Shown here: positions 16,948 through 25,106 of the stretch, one piece after another | Layout of the letters: the number at the start of each line of letters is the position of its first letter | Numbering within the stretch: position 1 is the first letter of the stretch | Assembly (NCBI RefSeq): GCF_030649675.1 | Contig: NZ_JAUTDR010000019.1 | Location: forward strand, 1 to 64,000 | Direction of reading: 5' to 3' | Source: Haliea sp. E1-2-M8 | GTDB lineage: Bacteria; Pseudomonadota; Gammaproteobacteria; Pseudomonadales; Halieaceae | DNA: 64,000 nt | Made by a program: the position numbers and the translations under genes | Notes under the pieces: generated by a model | The model's input: the letters and a program-made list of their open reading frames with translations, nothing else | What the model was told of the DNA's origin: nothing | Database searches by the model: none

Positions 16948-18440
16948 GGCAGGTACATCCGCACGGCAATCAGCTGGGCCCAGGACAGCGGACTGACGAA
17001 AGTCGCCGCCAGCAGGCCGACCAGCACCAGCATCAGCGTGGTTACCAGCGGCGGCCAGAACAGCCAGGCATGGGTCTCCAGCCTGCCCCAGCGCCGCTCC
17101 GCGGGCCAGGGCGCGGCGATCGGGCAAAACCAGAGCCGGTAAACAATCGGCAGGAAATAGGCGGCGTTGAGCAGGCTGCTGACCAGCAGGACCAGGATCG
17201 CCCACTCCATTTCTGCCGCCAGGGCGCCGGCGCCCAGAGCCCACTTGGTGACAAAACCGGCCAGCGGCGGTACCCCGATCATGCCCAGGGCCGCCAGGGT
17301 GAAGGCCACCGAAGTCGCGGGCATGCGCGCCCCTGCGCCATCCAGTTCATCCACCCGGTGCACGCCCAGGGTTTCGGCGTAATTGCCGGCGCAGAAAAAG
17401 AGGGTGATTTTCATGATCCCCTGGTGCAGCAGATGCACCAGGCCGCCCACCGCACCGAGAGGCCCGAACAACGTCACCCCCAGGATGATATAGGACACCT
17501 GGCTGATGGTGGAAAACGCCAGCCGGCGTTTGAGGTCGGTTTGCCACAGGGCTCGCACCGAACCATAGATGATGGTGAAAGCCGCCAGCCAGGCCAGGGG
17601 TTCCAGCAGTCCCAGCGCGTAGGCAAAGTCGATGCCATAGATGTCGTAGACCACCCGAACAATGCCAAAAGCTCCAGCCTTGACCACAGCCACCGCGTGC
17701 AGCAGGGCGCTGACAGGTGCGGGGGCAACCATCGCCTGAGGCAGCCAGCCGTGCAGCGGAAACAGGCCTGCCTTGACCCCGAGACCGGCGATCAGCAGCA
17801 CAAAAATCAGCGTCAACTGGCCGTGCAGCGCCGGGTCCGCCCCCTGAAAATGCCCGGTCTCCTGAAACGGGAGGTCCCCCGCCAGGCCGTGCAGCCAGGC
17901 AATCCCCAGCAACAGGGCGACACCGCCGCCGAGCGTATAAATGATGTAGTTGCGCCCGGCCTGCAGGGACTTGTCCGTGCCGCGATGCACCACCAGTGGA
18001 TAGGTCGACAGGGTGAGCATTTCGTAAAAAAGGAAAAAGGTGAACAGGTTCCCGGCCAGGGCAACACCCATGGTGCTGGCCACGCAGAGGCTGAAAAAGC
18101 CAAAGAAACGGCTGCGATTGGGGGAGTCCTCCAGGTAGCCGACCGCGTAGATGGTGGTGAACAGCCAGAGTACCGCCGACAGCCCGGCAAACAGCATCGC
18201 CAGGGCATCGGCCCGCAACATGAAGCTCACCCCGGGCAGCATGGTAAAACTCACGCTGAAATCCACGCCGCGGAAAACGCCCCAGGTCATGACCGCGACC
18301 ACACCCAGCTTCAGCAGCGCCGCCAGCAGGTTGACCAGGGTGCGCAGGCGGTGGCTGGATTCGGGCAGGGCGAAGATCACTACCGCCGCCAGCAGCGAAC
18401 TCAGCAGGGCCAGGATCGGCAACAGCGCGCTCAGGCTCAT
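16944..18440 (-). CDS. mrpD: Mrp antiporter MrpD-like subunit, second copy
   Basis: A 498-residue membrane protein with about 14 helices, related to complex I NuoM/NuoN and MrpD. The TM5 glutamate (FFLFYEMLT), the TM7 lysine (LGVKAGLFPLHGWLP) and the TM8 lysine (VAVVKAG) are all present, so it looks able to move protons. It overlaps the previous gene at 18437-18440 and the next by GTGA. With its neighbours it should form a multi-subunit cation/proton antiporter that extrudes Na+ or K+ using proton motive force. Confidence 0.9.
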   Translation of the reverse strand: MSLSALLPILALLSSLLAAVVIFALPESSHRLRTLVNLLAALLKLGVVAVMTWGVFRGVDFSVSFTMLPGVSFMLRADALAMLFAGLSAVLWLFTTIYAVGYLEDSPNRSRFFGFFSLCVASTMGVALAGNLFTFFLFYEMLTLSTYPLVVHRGTDKSLQAGRNYIIYTLGGGVALLLGIAWLHGLAGDLPFQETGHFQGADPALHGQLTLIFVLLIAGLGVKAGLFPLHGWLPQAMVAPAPVSALLHAVAVVKAGAFGIVRVVYDIYGIDFAYALGLLEPLAWLAAFTIIYGSVRALWQTDLKRRLAFSTISQVSYIILGVTLFGPLGAVGGLVHLLHQGIMKITLFFCAGNYAETLGVHRVDELDGAGARMPATSVAFTLAALGMIGVPPLAGFVTKWALGAGALAAEMEWAILVLLVSSLLNAAYFLPIVYRLWFCPIAAPWPAERRWGRLETHAWLFWPPLVTTLMLVLVGLLAATFVSPLSWAQLIAVRMYLP

Positions 18441-19924
18441 GGTTGCACCGCCACGTCTGCGGCCACCTCTGCCGCCACCTCAAACGGCAGGGCCAGTACC
18501 GACAGCACCGGCTCCGCCACCAGCCCCAGACCCAGTGCCAGCAGGGCGAGAAGCATCGGGATCGCCTCCAGGCTTCTGGGTGGATGATAGAAATCGTCGC
18601 TGGCCCTGTCTTCGAGAAAGGTGGCGCGGTAGATGCGAAACACATAGGCGGCCGCCAACACGCCTCCCAGCAGCAGCACCACGACCCACCACCACTGGCC
18701 GCTGGCAAGGCTGGCCTGCAGCAGCAGCCACTTGGCCGCGAACCCACCGGTCGGCGGCAGGCTCATCAGCGACACCCCCGCCAGGCCAAAAGAGAACAGG
18801 GAAAACGGCAGGTAGTGGCTCACTCCCCCCAGGGCATCCACCCGCTTGCTGCGCACCGACAGGATCAGGTTGCCGGCGGCGAGGAACATCGCAGACTTGG
18901 CGAGGGCATGGCTGACGACCTGCAGGGTGATGCCCTGCTGGGCCAGCCGGGAGACCGGTTCCGCCACGGCAAAGGTCAGCGGAAACAGCAGGAACAGGTA
19001 GCCGATCTGGGCCACCGAAGAGTAGGCAACCACCTGTTTCAGGTGGGGCTGGCGAAAGGCGAGCCAGCTGCCCCAGATCACTGCGCCGGCACCCAGCGCA
19101 CCGATGCCCTGCGCCAGAGTGTGGGACCCCAGGCGGTCCCCCAGTTCCAGCCACAGACGCGCGGCGATATAGAATGAAGCCTTGACCACCAGGCCAGAGA
19201 GCAGCGCACTGACCGGGGATTTGGCGACACCGTGAGCCGGCGGCAGCCAGCCGTGCAGTGGGAACAGCGCGGTCTTCAGCGCGAGACCTGCCAGCATCAG
19301 CAGCAGCGCCATCGCCGCCGCCGGTTCGTCTGCCCCCACTACCGCGGCGATACCCGTCAGGGACAGGGTGCCGAATTGCCCGTACAGCAGCGCCACCCCG
19401 AGCAGATAGACCAGGGAGCCCAGCAGGACCGCAAACAGATAGCGCAAGGCCGCCCGCAGCGCCGCCGCCTCGCCACCCAGGGCCACCAGTCCCACCGCAG
19501 AGAGGCTGATCAGTTCCAGGCTGACATAGAGATTGAACAGGTCGGCGCCCAGCCAGACACCATTGAGCCCCGCCCAGAGGAACCAGAACAGGGGCCAGAA
19601 ATAGCGCTGCCAGGATTTGCTGGGGTCCAGATAGACCCCCGCATGCAGGCCGCAGGCGGTGGCCACCGCCGCGGTGAGCAGGACGAAGGTCACCGCCAGC
19701 CCGTCCACCCGCAGGGCGATGCCCAGCGGCGCCTCCCAGCCCGCGAGGGCATAGTAGAACCCGCCATTGGACGCCACCGCTACCCACAACCCCAGGGACA
19801 CCAGCGCCTGGATCAACATGCCCAGCCAGCTCAGCCAGCGTCCCTGGCGGAAATCCAGCAGCAGCGACAGGGCGGCCCATGCCAGCGGCGTGAACAGCAG
19901 TCCCGCCATCAGCCATTGGTTCAA
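18437..19924 (-). CDS. mrpD: Mrp antiporter MrpD-like subunit, first copy
   Basis: A 495-residue membrane protein of the same family. The key charged residues are kept: Glu in LFNLYVSLELISL (TM5), Lys in LALKTALFPLHGWLP (TM7) and Lys in LSGLVVKAS (TM8). It directly follows mrpC with a four-base overlap, the usual place of mrpD, so this is the best candidate for the genuine MrpD of the three copies. It should act in the inner membrane as an antiporter-like unit of the complex. Confidence 0.9.
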   Translation of the reverse strand: MNQWLMAGLLFTPLAWAALSLLLDFRQGRWLSWLGMLIQALVSLGLWVAVASNGGFYYALAGWEAPLGIALRVDGLAVTFVLLTAAVATACGLHAGVYLDPSKSWQRYFWPLFWFLWAGLNGVWLGADLFNLYVSLELISLSAVGLVALGGEAAALRAALRYLFAVLLGSLVYLLGVALLYGQFGTLSLTGIAAVVGADEPAAAMALLLMLAGLALKTALFPLHGWLPPAHGVAKSPVSALLSGLVVKASFYIAARLWLELGDRLGSHTLAQGIGALGAGAVIWGSWLAFRQPHLKQVVAYSSVAQIGYLFLLFPLTFAVAEPVSRLAQQGITLQVVSHALAKSAMFLAAGNLILSVRSKRVDALGGVSHYLPFSLFSFGLAGVSLMSLPPTGGFAAKWLLLQASLASGQWWWVVVLLLGGVLAAAYVFRIYRATFLEDRASDDFYHPPRSLEAIPMLLALLALGLGLVAEPVLSVLALPFEVAAEVAADVAVQP

Positions 19925-20229
19925 GACTGCGCCTCCCCGTCATCCGCCAGCGAAGTGTGCCCGGTCAGATGGTAATAGCGGCGGATCAGGACGACGGCCA
20001 GGGCGGTGGCGGCGATCGCCACCACGATACCGGTCAGCACCAGCGCCTGGGGCACCGGGTCCGGACCGTTGCGGTGCTGGGCCAGGCCAATCAGCACCAG
20101 GAACACCCCCGAGCCGATCAGGTTAAAGGCCAGCAGGCGCCGCAGCAGGTGCTCCAGCAGCAGAAACCCGAAGAGACCAATGCCACACAGGACAACACCG
20201 GCGAGGGCATACAACAGGTCGGGGCTCAC
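19921..20229 (-). CDS. mrpC: Mrp antiporter subunit C (NuoK-like)
   Basis: A 102-residue protein with three transmembrane helices, homologous to NuoK. The central part, around LLRRLLAFNLIGSGVFLVLIG, matches the conserved second helix of MrpC/MnhC. It overlaps mrpB upstream and mrpD downstream by four bases each, showing tight coupling. Its role in Mrp is to sit between the MrpD-like unit and the small subunits. Length is typical. Confidence 0.9.
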   Translation of the reverse strand: MSPDLLYALAGVVLCGIGLFGFLLLEHLLRRLLAFNLIGSGVFLVLIGLAQHRNGPDPVPQALVLTGIVVAIAATALAVVLIRRYYHLTGHTSLADDGEAQS

Positions 20230-20927
20230 GGTCCGGCGCCCTCCTCCGGCTCGTGTTCGTCGCTGACTGGAGCCGCCACAAACAGGGCCAGCAGAATCAT
20301 CCCAATGGACAGGGTGAGCACGATCTCAATGGTGAGAATAAGGCCGCCGGCCATACCCGGCGGGTAGGCCAGAAAAGCCTCGCCCGCCAGGGCGCCGGCG
20401 ACAGCCACCAACAGAAACACGGCGAAGCCCAGCACCAGGCCCAGGCGCAGCAGCACCCCGGGGCGGACGAACTCCATCGGCAAGCCGCCGAGGCGCATCA
20501 GCACCCCGGTGGCGGCAAGCACCGCGCCGGCCTGGAACGCACCGCCGGGGCGGTCCGCCCCAGCCCACAGCAGATACAGCGCCAGCAGCAGCATCAGCGG
20601 TACAAACCAGCGCTGCAGGGCGTAGAGCAGGGAATCCGAGCTGCGCAGGGCCGGGTCCTCCAGCGAGCTGGTGCTGGCGAGGGAGATTCCCACCATGCCA
20701 GCTATCACCAGCACGCCGATCTCAAGCAGCGTATCGTAGTTGCGAAAGTTCAGCAGCACCGCCGTGACCGGGTGTTCCACGCCGCTGCTCCCAAGGCTGG
20801 CTGCGAGCTGCTCCGGCAGCGCCGACGGCAGCGCGGCCCCGGCGGCATGCAGCACCGCGGCCGCGAGGGCGACGGTAAAGCCCGCGCAGGCCGCCAGGGT
20901 CAGGAACAGCAACAGGCGGCGCCGCAC
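20226..20927 (-). CDS. mrpB: Mrp subunit B with an MbhE-like N-terminal part (fusion)
   Basis: A 233-residue protein. Residues from about 55-85 (HPVTAVLLNFRNYDTLLE and the helix after it) match the small MbhE unit, which in classical Mrp systems is the extreme C-terminus of MrpA. From about 108 on, the sequence is a standard MnhB domain (PGGAFQAGAVLAATG). So this one gene joins a piece of MrpA to MrpB. It follows the MbhD-like gene by two bases. The arrangement is like that of archaeal membrane-bound hydrogenase and Mrp-type modules in which MrpA is split. Confidence 0.85.
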   Translation of the reverse strand: MRRRLLLFLTLAACAGFTVALAAAVLHAAGAALPSALPEQLAASLGSSGVEHPVTAVLLNFRNYDTLLEIGVLVIAGMVGISLASTSSLEDPALRSSDSLLYALQRWFVPLMLLLALYLLWAGADRPGGAFQAGAVLAATGVLMRLGGLPMEFVRPGVLLRLGLVLGFAVFLLVAVAGALAGEAFLAYPPGMAGGLILTIEIVLTLSIGMILLALFVAAPVSDEHEPEEGAGP

Positions 20928-20929
20928 GG

Positions 20930-21196
20930 CTACTTCCCCTCCGGGGGTTGTTGCCGGCGCTGGCCGCGCTGGAAATGGCTTACCGCGTCCAGCAACAGGA
21001 CCCCGCTCAGCCCGGCGCCAATTGCCACCTCGGCCAGGGCAATGTCCGGTGCCTGCAGGCGCACCCAGGCCACGGCCATGAGCAGGCCAAAGGCCATGAA
21101 CATCACCACCGCCCGAAACAGGTCACGCGACACCAGCATGGCGACTGCCGTCACCAGCAGGGCCACTATCAACAGACCATCCAGCCACCAGTTCAT
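20930..21196 (-). CDS. MbhD-like (DUF4040) subunit of the Mrp antiporter
   Basis: An 88-residue protein with three transmembrane helices. RDLFRAVVMFMAFGLLMA and QAPDIALAEVAIGAGLS are the marks of the DUF4040/MbhD domain, which in full-size MrpA lies after the NuoL-like part and resembles complex I NuoJ. Here it is a gene of its own, overlapping mrpG by four bases. This shows that MrpA is split in this operon, with its NuoL-like portion presumably replaced by one of the three MrpD-like proteins. Confidence 0.87.
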   Translation of the reverse strand: MNWWLDGLLIVALLVTAVAMLVSRDLFRAVVMFMAFGLLMAVAWVRLQAPDIALAEVAIGAGLSGVLLLDAVSHFQRGQRRQQPPEGK

Positions 21197-21507
21197 GCGC
21201 GGTCCTCGCGCTCACCGCTGCCGTCCGTGGCGCGGACCGCCCGCCCCACCAGGTGGGCGGCGGTGGCGCTGGCCGCCAGCGCCACCAACCAGATCAGCAG
21301 GATCTTGGCGGCGGTCGCGGGCCCGGCCACCGACGGCAGCAGCCCCAGCACAATAAAACCGAGGCCGAGATTGTCCGCCTTGGTCAGGGCATGAATGCGA
21401 GTCAGGGTATCCGGCAGGCGAAACAGGCCGAGTGTGCCAACCAGGAAAAACAGGCAGCCAACCACCAGCATGAATGCCTGAATCAGGGCCAGGGGGCTGT
21501 CAGGCAT
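21193..21507 (-). CDS. mrpG: Mrp antiporter subunit G
   Basis: A 104-residue protein with three helices. GTLGLFRLPDTLTRIHALTKADNLG is cut short here as the signature LFRLPDTLTRIHA of MrpG/MnhG. The ATG at 21507 overlaps the end of mrpF by eight bases; an earlier in-frame start at 21534 would add nine residues unlike the family. Small accessory subunit of the antiporter. Confidence 0.9.
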   Translation of the reverse strand: MPDSPLALIQAFMLVVGCLFFLVGTLGLFRLPDTLTRIHALTKADNLGLGFIVLGLLPSVAGPATAAKILLIWLVALAASATAAHLVGRAVRATDGSGEREDRA

Positions 21508-21790
21508 CGTGCTGCTCCCCTGCGCTGTCGGCATTGGCTATCCGCAGCACCCGGGTCACAAAAGCCACAGTGGACAGCACCGCCAGCAGCGCCAGCACCA
21601 GGGCCACATCGCGCAGGGCTGGCTCCGCCTGGGACTCCGCCAGGACCAGCAACAGAGCCACGCCCGTGGTACCAAACAGCTGGGACGCCAGCATGCGATC
21701 CGCCGGCGCAGGCCCGCGCCAGATCCGCAGCAGGCCCAGCAGCAGCAGGAACAACAGCACGGCGGCAACCGCGTCCAGCAGCAGGATCAT
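21500..21790 (-). CDS. mrpF: Mrp antiporter subunit F
   Basis: A 96-residue protein with three helices. RIWRGPAPADRMLASQ near residues 22-37 is the conserved MrpF/MnhF motif between the first two helices, where the Asp-Arg pair is nearly invariant. It overlaps mrpE by four bases and mrpG by eight. In known systems MrpF is one of the small subunits needed for assembly and has been linked to sodium and bile-salt efflux. Confidence 0.9.
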   Translation of the reverse strand: MILLLDAVAAVLLFLLLLGLLRIWRGPAPADRMLASQLFGTTGVALLLVLAESQAEPALRDVALVLALLAVLSTVAFVTRVLRIANADSAGEQHDA

Positions 21791-22257
21791 TGGGGAAACA
21801 TCCGGGCAATACGCAGTTCCGTACGGGCGACATCCTCACTCACGGGCATCGTGGTATCCAGGCAGTGCAGCTCAATGTCACGGCCGTGCAGGGTCACGCT
21901 CAGGGTGCCGGGAAGCAGCGACAGGGTATTGGCCAGCAGCCAGCGCGGGCTGCCGGCGGGCAGCGAGGTAGTGTAGCTGACATAGCCCGGGCTGATCGGC
22001 AGGCGCGGTGACAGCAGGCGCCGGGCGACATCCACGCCGGCGGCTACGGAACGCAGGAAGAAGTAGCCGCTGAATACCAGGGTGGCCACCGGCTGGGGGC
22101 GCAGGGGTGAGGGCGGGAAAAAACGCAGGGACAGCAGCGCGACCAGAGGCGCCGCCCCCAGGCCAAAGCCAGTAGCAGCTGGATCGCCTTCCGTCAGTGC
22201 CCACCACGTCAATAGCAGCAGGGCCGTACGGATGGCTGCGCTGCCTGCATATGCCAT
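21787..22257 (-). CDS. mrpE: Mrp antiporter subunit E
   Basis: A 156-residue protein and first gene of the antiporter operon. Two N-terminal helices are followed by a cytosolic part with LLANTLSLLPGTLSV, the hallmark of MrpE/MnhE, and by the HCLD segment. Gene order from here is E, F, G, MbhD-like, B, C, D, D, D, with every junction overlapping or separated by two bases, so this is one strongly coupled transcript. The 162-base gap upstream is shared with a divergent cation efflux gene. Confidence 0.9.
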   Translation of the reverse strand: MAYAGSAAIRTALLLLTWWALTEGDPAATGFGLGAAPLVALLSLRFFPPSPLRPQPVATLVFSGYFFLRSVAAGVDVARRLLSPRLPISPGYVSYTTSLPAGSPRWLLANTLSLLPGTLSVTLHGRDIELHCLDTTMPVSEDVARTELRIARMFPQ

Positions 22258-22331
22258 ATCAACTCCATCGCCCGCGCTTCCACCGCAGCACTATACCATT
22301 TGCCAGCGCGGTGGCATGCGCGGCCTTCGCC

Positions 22332-22358
22332 AGGCACCCTTTGCGAGGCACCCTTTGC
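22332..22358. repeat. Short tandem repeat in a divergent promoter region
   Basis: AGGCACCCTTTGC occurs twice, at 22332-22344 and 22346-22358, with a 14-base period. It lies between mrpE and the cation efflux gene. It could be a pair of protein-binding half-sites; no promoter boxes are clear around it. Confidence 0.4.
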
Positions 22359-22419
22359 CAAGCGCGGCCCGCTAATCTATGCTCCCTTCCTGTCCGCTGC
22401 CATTGGCAACTGCAAGTCC

Positions 22420-23334
22420 ATGACCGCCCAACTATCCCAGGCCGAAGGCGCCCGCCTGCTCAAGCTGGCGACCAATGCGTCGGTCGCCGTCGCCGTGATC
22501 CTGATCGCCGCCAAGGGCGTTGCCTACTGGCAGACGTCCTCAATGAGCATCCTCGCCTCCCTGGTGGATTCGCTGATGGATTCCGGCGCCTCCCTGCTCA
22601 ACCTGGTGGCGGTGCGCTATGCCCTGGCACCCGCCGACCGCCTGCACCGCTTCGGCCACGGCAAGGCGGAATCGATTGCCGCGCTGGCGCAAAGCACCTT
22701 CATCATCGGCTCGGGCCTGTTCCTGCTGTTTGAAGCCGCCAGAAGGCTGGCGGACCCGACTCCCCTGGCAGCTTATGGTCTCGGTGTGGCGGTCATGGTG
22801 TTCACCATAGCGGCCACCGCCGCACTGCTCCTGCTCCAGGGCTACGTCATCCGGCGCACGGGTTCCGCCGCCATCCGCGCGGATGCCCTGCACTACCGCA
22901 CCGACCTGCTGACCAATTCCGGCGTCATCCTCGCTCTGCTGCTGGCCCAGTATGGCTGGCCGGGCATGGATCCGCTGTTCGCAATTGTCGCGGGCGCTTA
23001 TATCCTCTGGTCCGCGCGAGCCATCATGCGCGATGCCTTCAATGAACTGCTGGACCGGGAACTGCCGGACGAGCAGCGTGCGCAGCTTTTGGCCATCGCC
23101 GAAGGGCATCCCGAGGTACGCGGGGTCCACGACCTGCGCACCCGCAGCTCCGGACGGGTCGATTTCATCGAGATGCACCTGGAACTGGATGGAGCCATGT
23201 CGCTGTTTCGTTCCCACACTATCTCCGACGAAGTGGAGGCGGCCATCATCGCCGCGATACCCGCCGCGGATGTGGTGATTCACCAGGATCCCGCGGGCAT
23301 CGTGGAAGAGCAGCAGGACGAGCAATTGTTGTGA
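22420..23334 (+). CDS. Cation diffusion facilitator transporter (FieF-like)
   Basis: A 304-residue inner-membrane exporter of divalent metal ions driven by proton exchange. The transport site is complete: DSLMD (TM2) and HYRTD (TM5) give the Asp-Asp and His-Asp pairs seen in FieF/YiiP. A cytosolic C-terminal domain with histidines (GVHDLRTRSSG, FIEMHLELDG) follows, as in YiiP. The ATG at 22420 fits the family start; an upstream in-frame start at 22300 would add 40 unrelated residues. It diverges from the Mrp operon. Substrate is probably Zn2+, Fe2+ or a similar ion. Confidence 0.9.
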   Translation: MTAQLSQAEGARLLKLATNASVAVAVILIAAKGVAYWQTSSMSILASLVDSLMDSGASLLNLVAVRYALAPADRLHRFGHGKAESIAALAQSTFIIGSGLFLLFEAARRLADPTPLAAYGLGVAVMVFTIAATAALLLLQGYVIRRTGSAAIRADALHYRTDLLTNSGVILALLLAQYGWPGMDPLFAIVAGAYILWSARAIMRDAFNELLDRELPDEQRAQLLAIAEGHPEVRGVHDLRTRSSGRVDFIEMHLELDGAMSLFRSHTISDEVEAAIIAAIPAADVVIHQDPAGIVEEQQDEQLL

Positions 23335-23368
23335 ACCCGCAAGGTTCCGGCTACCATCGCTACCTGAC

Positions 23369-23442
23369 GCGGGTGTAGTTCAATGGCAGAACTTCAGCTT
23401 CCCAAGCTGATAGCGTGGGTTCGATTCCCATCACCCGCTCCA
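23369..23442 (+). tRNA. tRNA-Gly (anticodon CCC)
   Basis: The 74-base sequence folds as a full cloverleaf: acceptor GCGGGTG with CACCCGC, D arm GTTC/GAAC, anticodon stem TCAGC/GCTGA around loop TTCCCAA (anticodon CCC), T arm with TTCGATT, and an encoded TCCA end. It reads GGG glycine codons and is close in sequence to E. coli glyU. It lies 34 bases after the efflux gene and 23 bases before the YeeE gene. Confidence 0.95.
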
Positions 23443-23465
23443 CGTTTCCTGCAGGTTCTTTGTTG

Positions 23466-23920
23466 ATGGATATTGCCTGGTCCGTATTTACTCCCTGGCA
23501 CTCCCTGGCCGGCGGCCTGCTGATCGGCCTGGCCGCGAGCATCCTGCTGCTGGCCAACGGCCAGATCGCCGGTATCAGCGGCATTCTCGGCAACCTGCTG
23601 CAGCGCAAAGGGCTCCAGAGCTGGCGACTGGCGTTCGTCGCCGGACTGATCCTGGCACCCATGCTGTTGCTGCCACTGCTGCCCGCCATTGGCCCGTTCC
23701 GGCCATCGGTGCCGATCGCCGAAAGCATGGACATCCTGCGCCTGCTGGCCGGTGGCTTCCTGGTGGGGTTGGGAACCAGCATGGCCAATGGCTGCACCAG
23801 TGGTCACGGGGTCTGCGGCCTGGCCCGCTTTTCCCCGCGTTCCCTCGCCGCGGTCCTGACCTTCATGCTGGCGGGGTTTGCGACCGTATTCCTGTGGCGT
23901 ACAACCTGGGGGCTGCCACT

Positions 23921-23924
<4 letters not shown>
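23466..23924 (+). CDS. YeeE/YedE family protein, first half-transporter
   Basis: A 152-residue membrane protein with about four helices. It carries ANGCTSGHGVCG (the GCTSGHG motif), the conserved cysteine loop of YeeE/YedE proteins, which move thiosulfate or other sulfur compounds. It is half the length of TsuA-like proteins; the second half is the next gene, overlapping by GTGA. Such pairs are known as PmpA/PmpB-like. The ATG at 23466 is preferred because an upstream start would lie within the tRNA gene. A sulfur substrate is inferred from the family. Confidence 0.85.
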
Positions 23925-24328
<404 letters not shown>

Positions 24329-24337
<9 letters not shown>

Positions 24338-25078
24338 GCCGATGCTGTACAAGCCGCTGAGCGCGGCGTGGTCCGAGAGCTGCCGCCAGGGACCGCTGGC
24401 AAGACAGGCACAGGCCTGGGCCTTGAGCCCGCGGGCATAGATCCGGTCCATCGGCAACACGGGCAGCCACACCGGGAAGGTTCGCGCGTGGCGTCCGGTC
24501 AGCTCGCTGAACAACTCGCGCACCTCCAGGTCATCCTCGAAATGCTTTGAGGCACGCACTTTCCAGTCATTGAAATCGCCCCCGATCAGCAGCGGCTCAT
24601 CGTGCGGCACGTGGCTCTCGATGCGCGCGACCAGAGTATCCAGCTGGCGGCTGCGCTCGGCCTGGAACAGGCCCATGTGCACGCACAGCAGATGTAGCGG
24701 ACGGCCTCCGGGCAGTTCGACAATCCCGTGGAGAATGCTGCGACTGGCCAGGCGGTGATTGGAGATGTCGATATTCTCCCAGAAGCGAAACGGATACTTG
24801 CTGAGGATGGCGTTGCCGTGATGGCCCTTGCGGTAAATCGCGTTCTTGCCGTAAGCATAGTGGGGCCACAGGCGGTCGGCGAGGAACTCAAAATGAGGCA
24901 CATCGGGAAAATCCCCGAGTTTTTTGCGAAAGCGCCGGGTCGATCCGTGGATTTCCTGCAGAAACACCACGTCGGCGTGCTCCTCCTCCAGCAGTTCGCG
25001 GATGCGCCGCAGCACGAAGCGCTGATTACCTGCGGTAAAGCCTTTGTGTATGTTGTAGGTAAGAACCTTGATATCCAT
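24329..25078 (-). CDS. Endonuclease/exonuclease/phosphatase family protein (YbhP-like)
   Basis: A 249-residue Mg2+-dependent phosphodiester hydrolase. The family motifs are in order: TYNIHKGF (7-14), the metal glutamate in FLQEIHG (about 39-45), GGDFNDW (about 166-172) and the final SDHAAL (235-240). It most resembles YbhP, a protein often encoded with a cardiolipin synthase (ClsB); no such gene is next to it here. The substrate is unknown. It converges on the YeeE pair with a nine-base overlap and lies 28 bases after the signalling operon end. Confidence 0.82.
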
Positions 25079-25106
25079 AACGTTGGGGTACCGCTCCTGC
25101 GGGATG

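Noticed and set aside
16815-18587. A 590-codon open frame on the plus strand
   Set aside because: Antisense to the MrpD-like genes; Gln/Arg-rich translation is the mirror of Leu/Ala-rich membrane codons.
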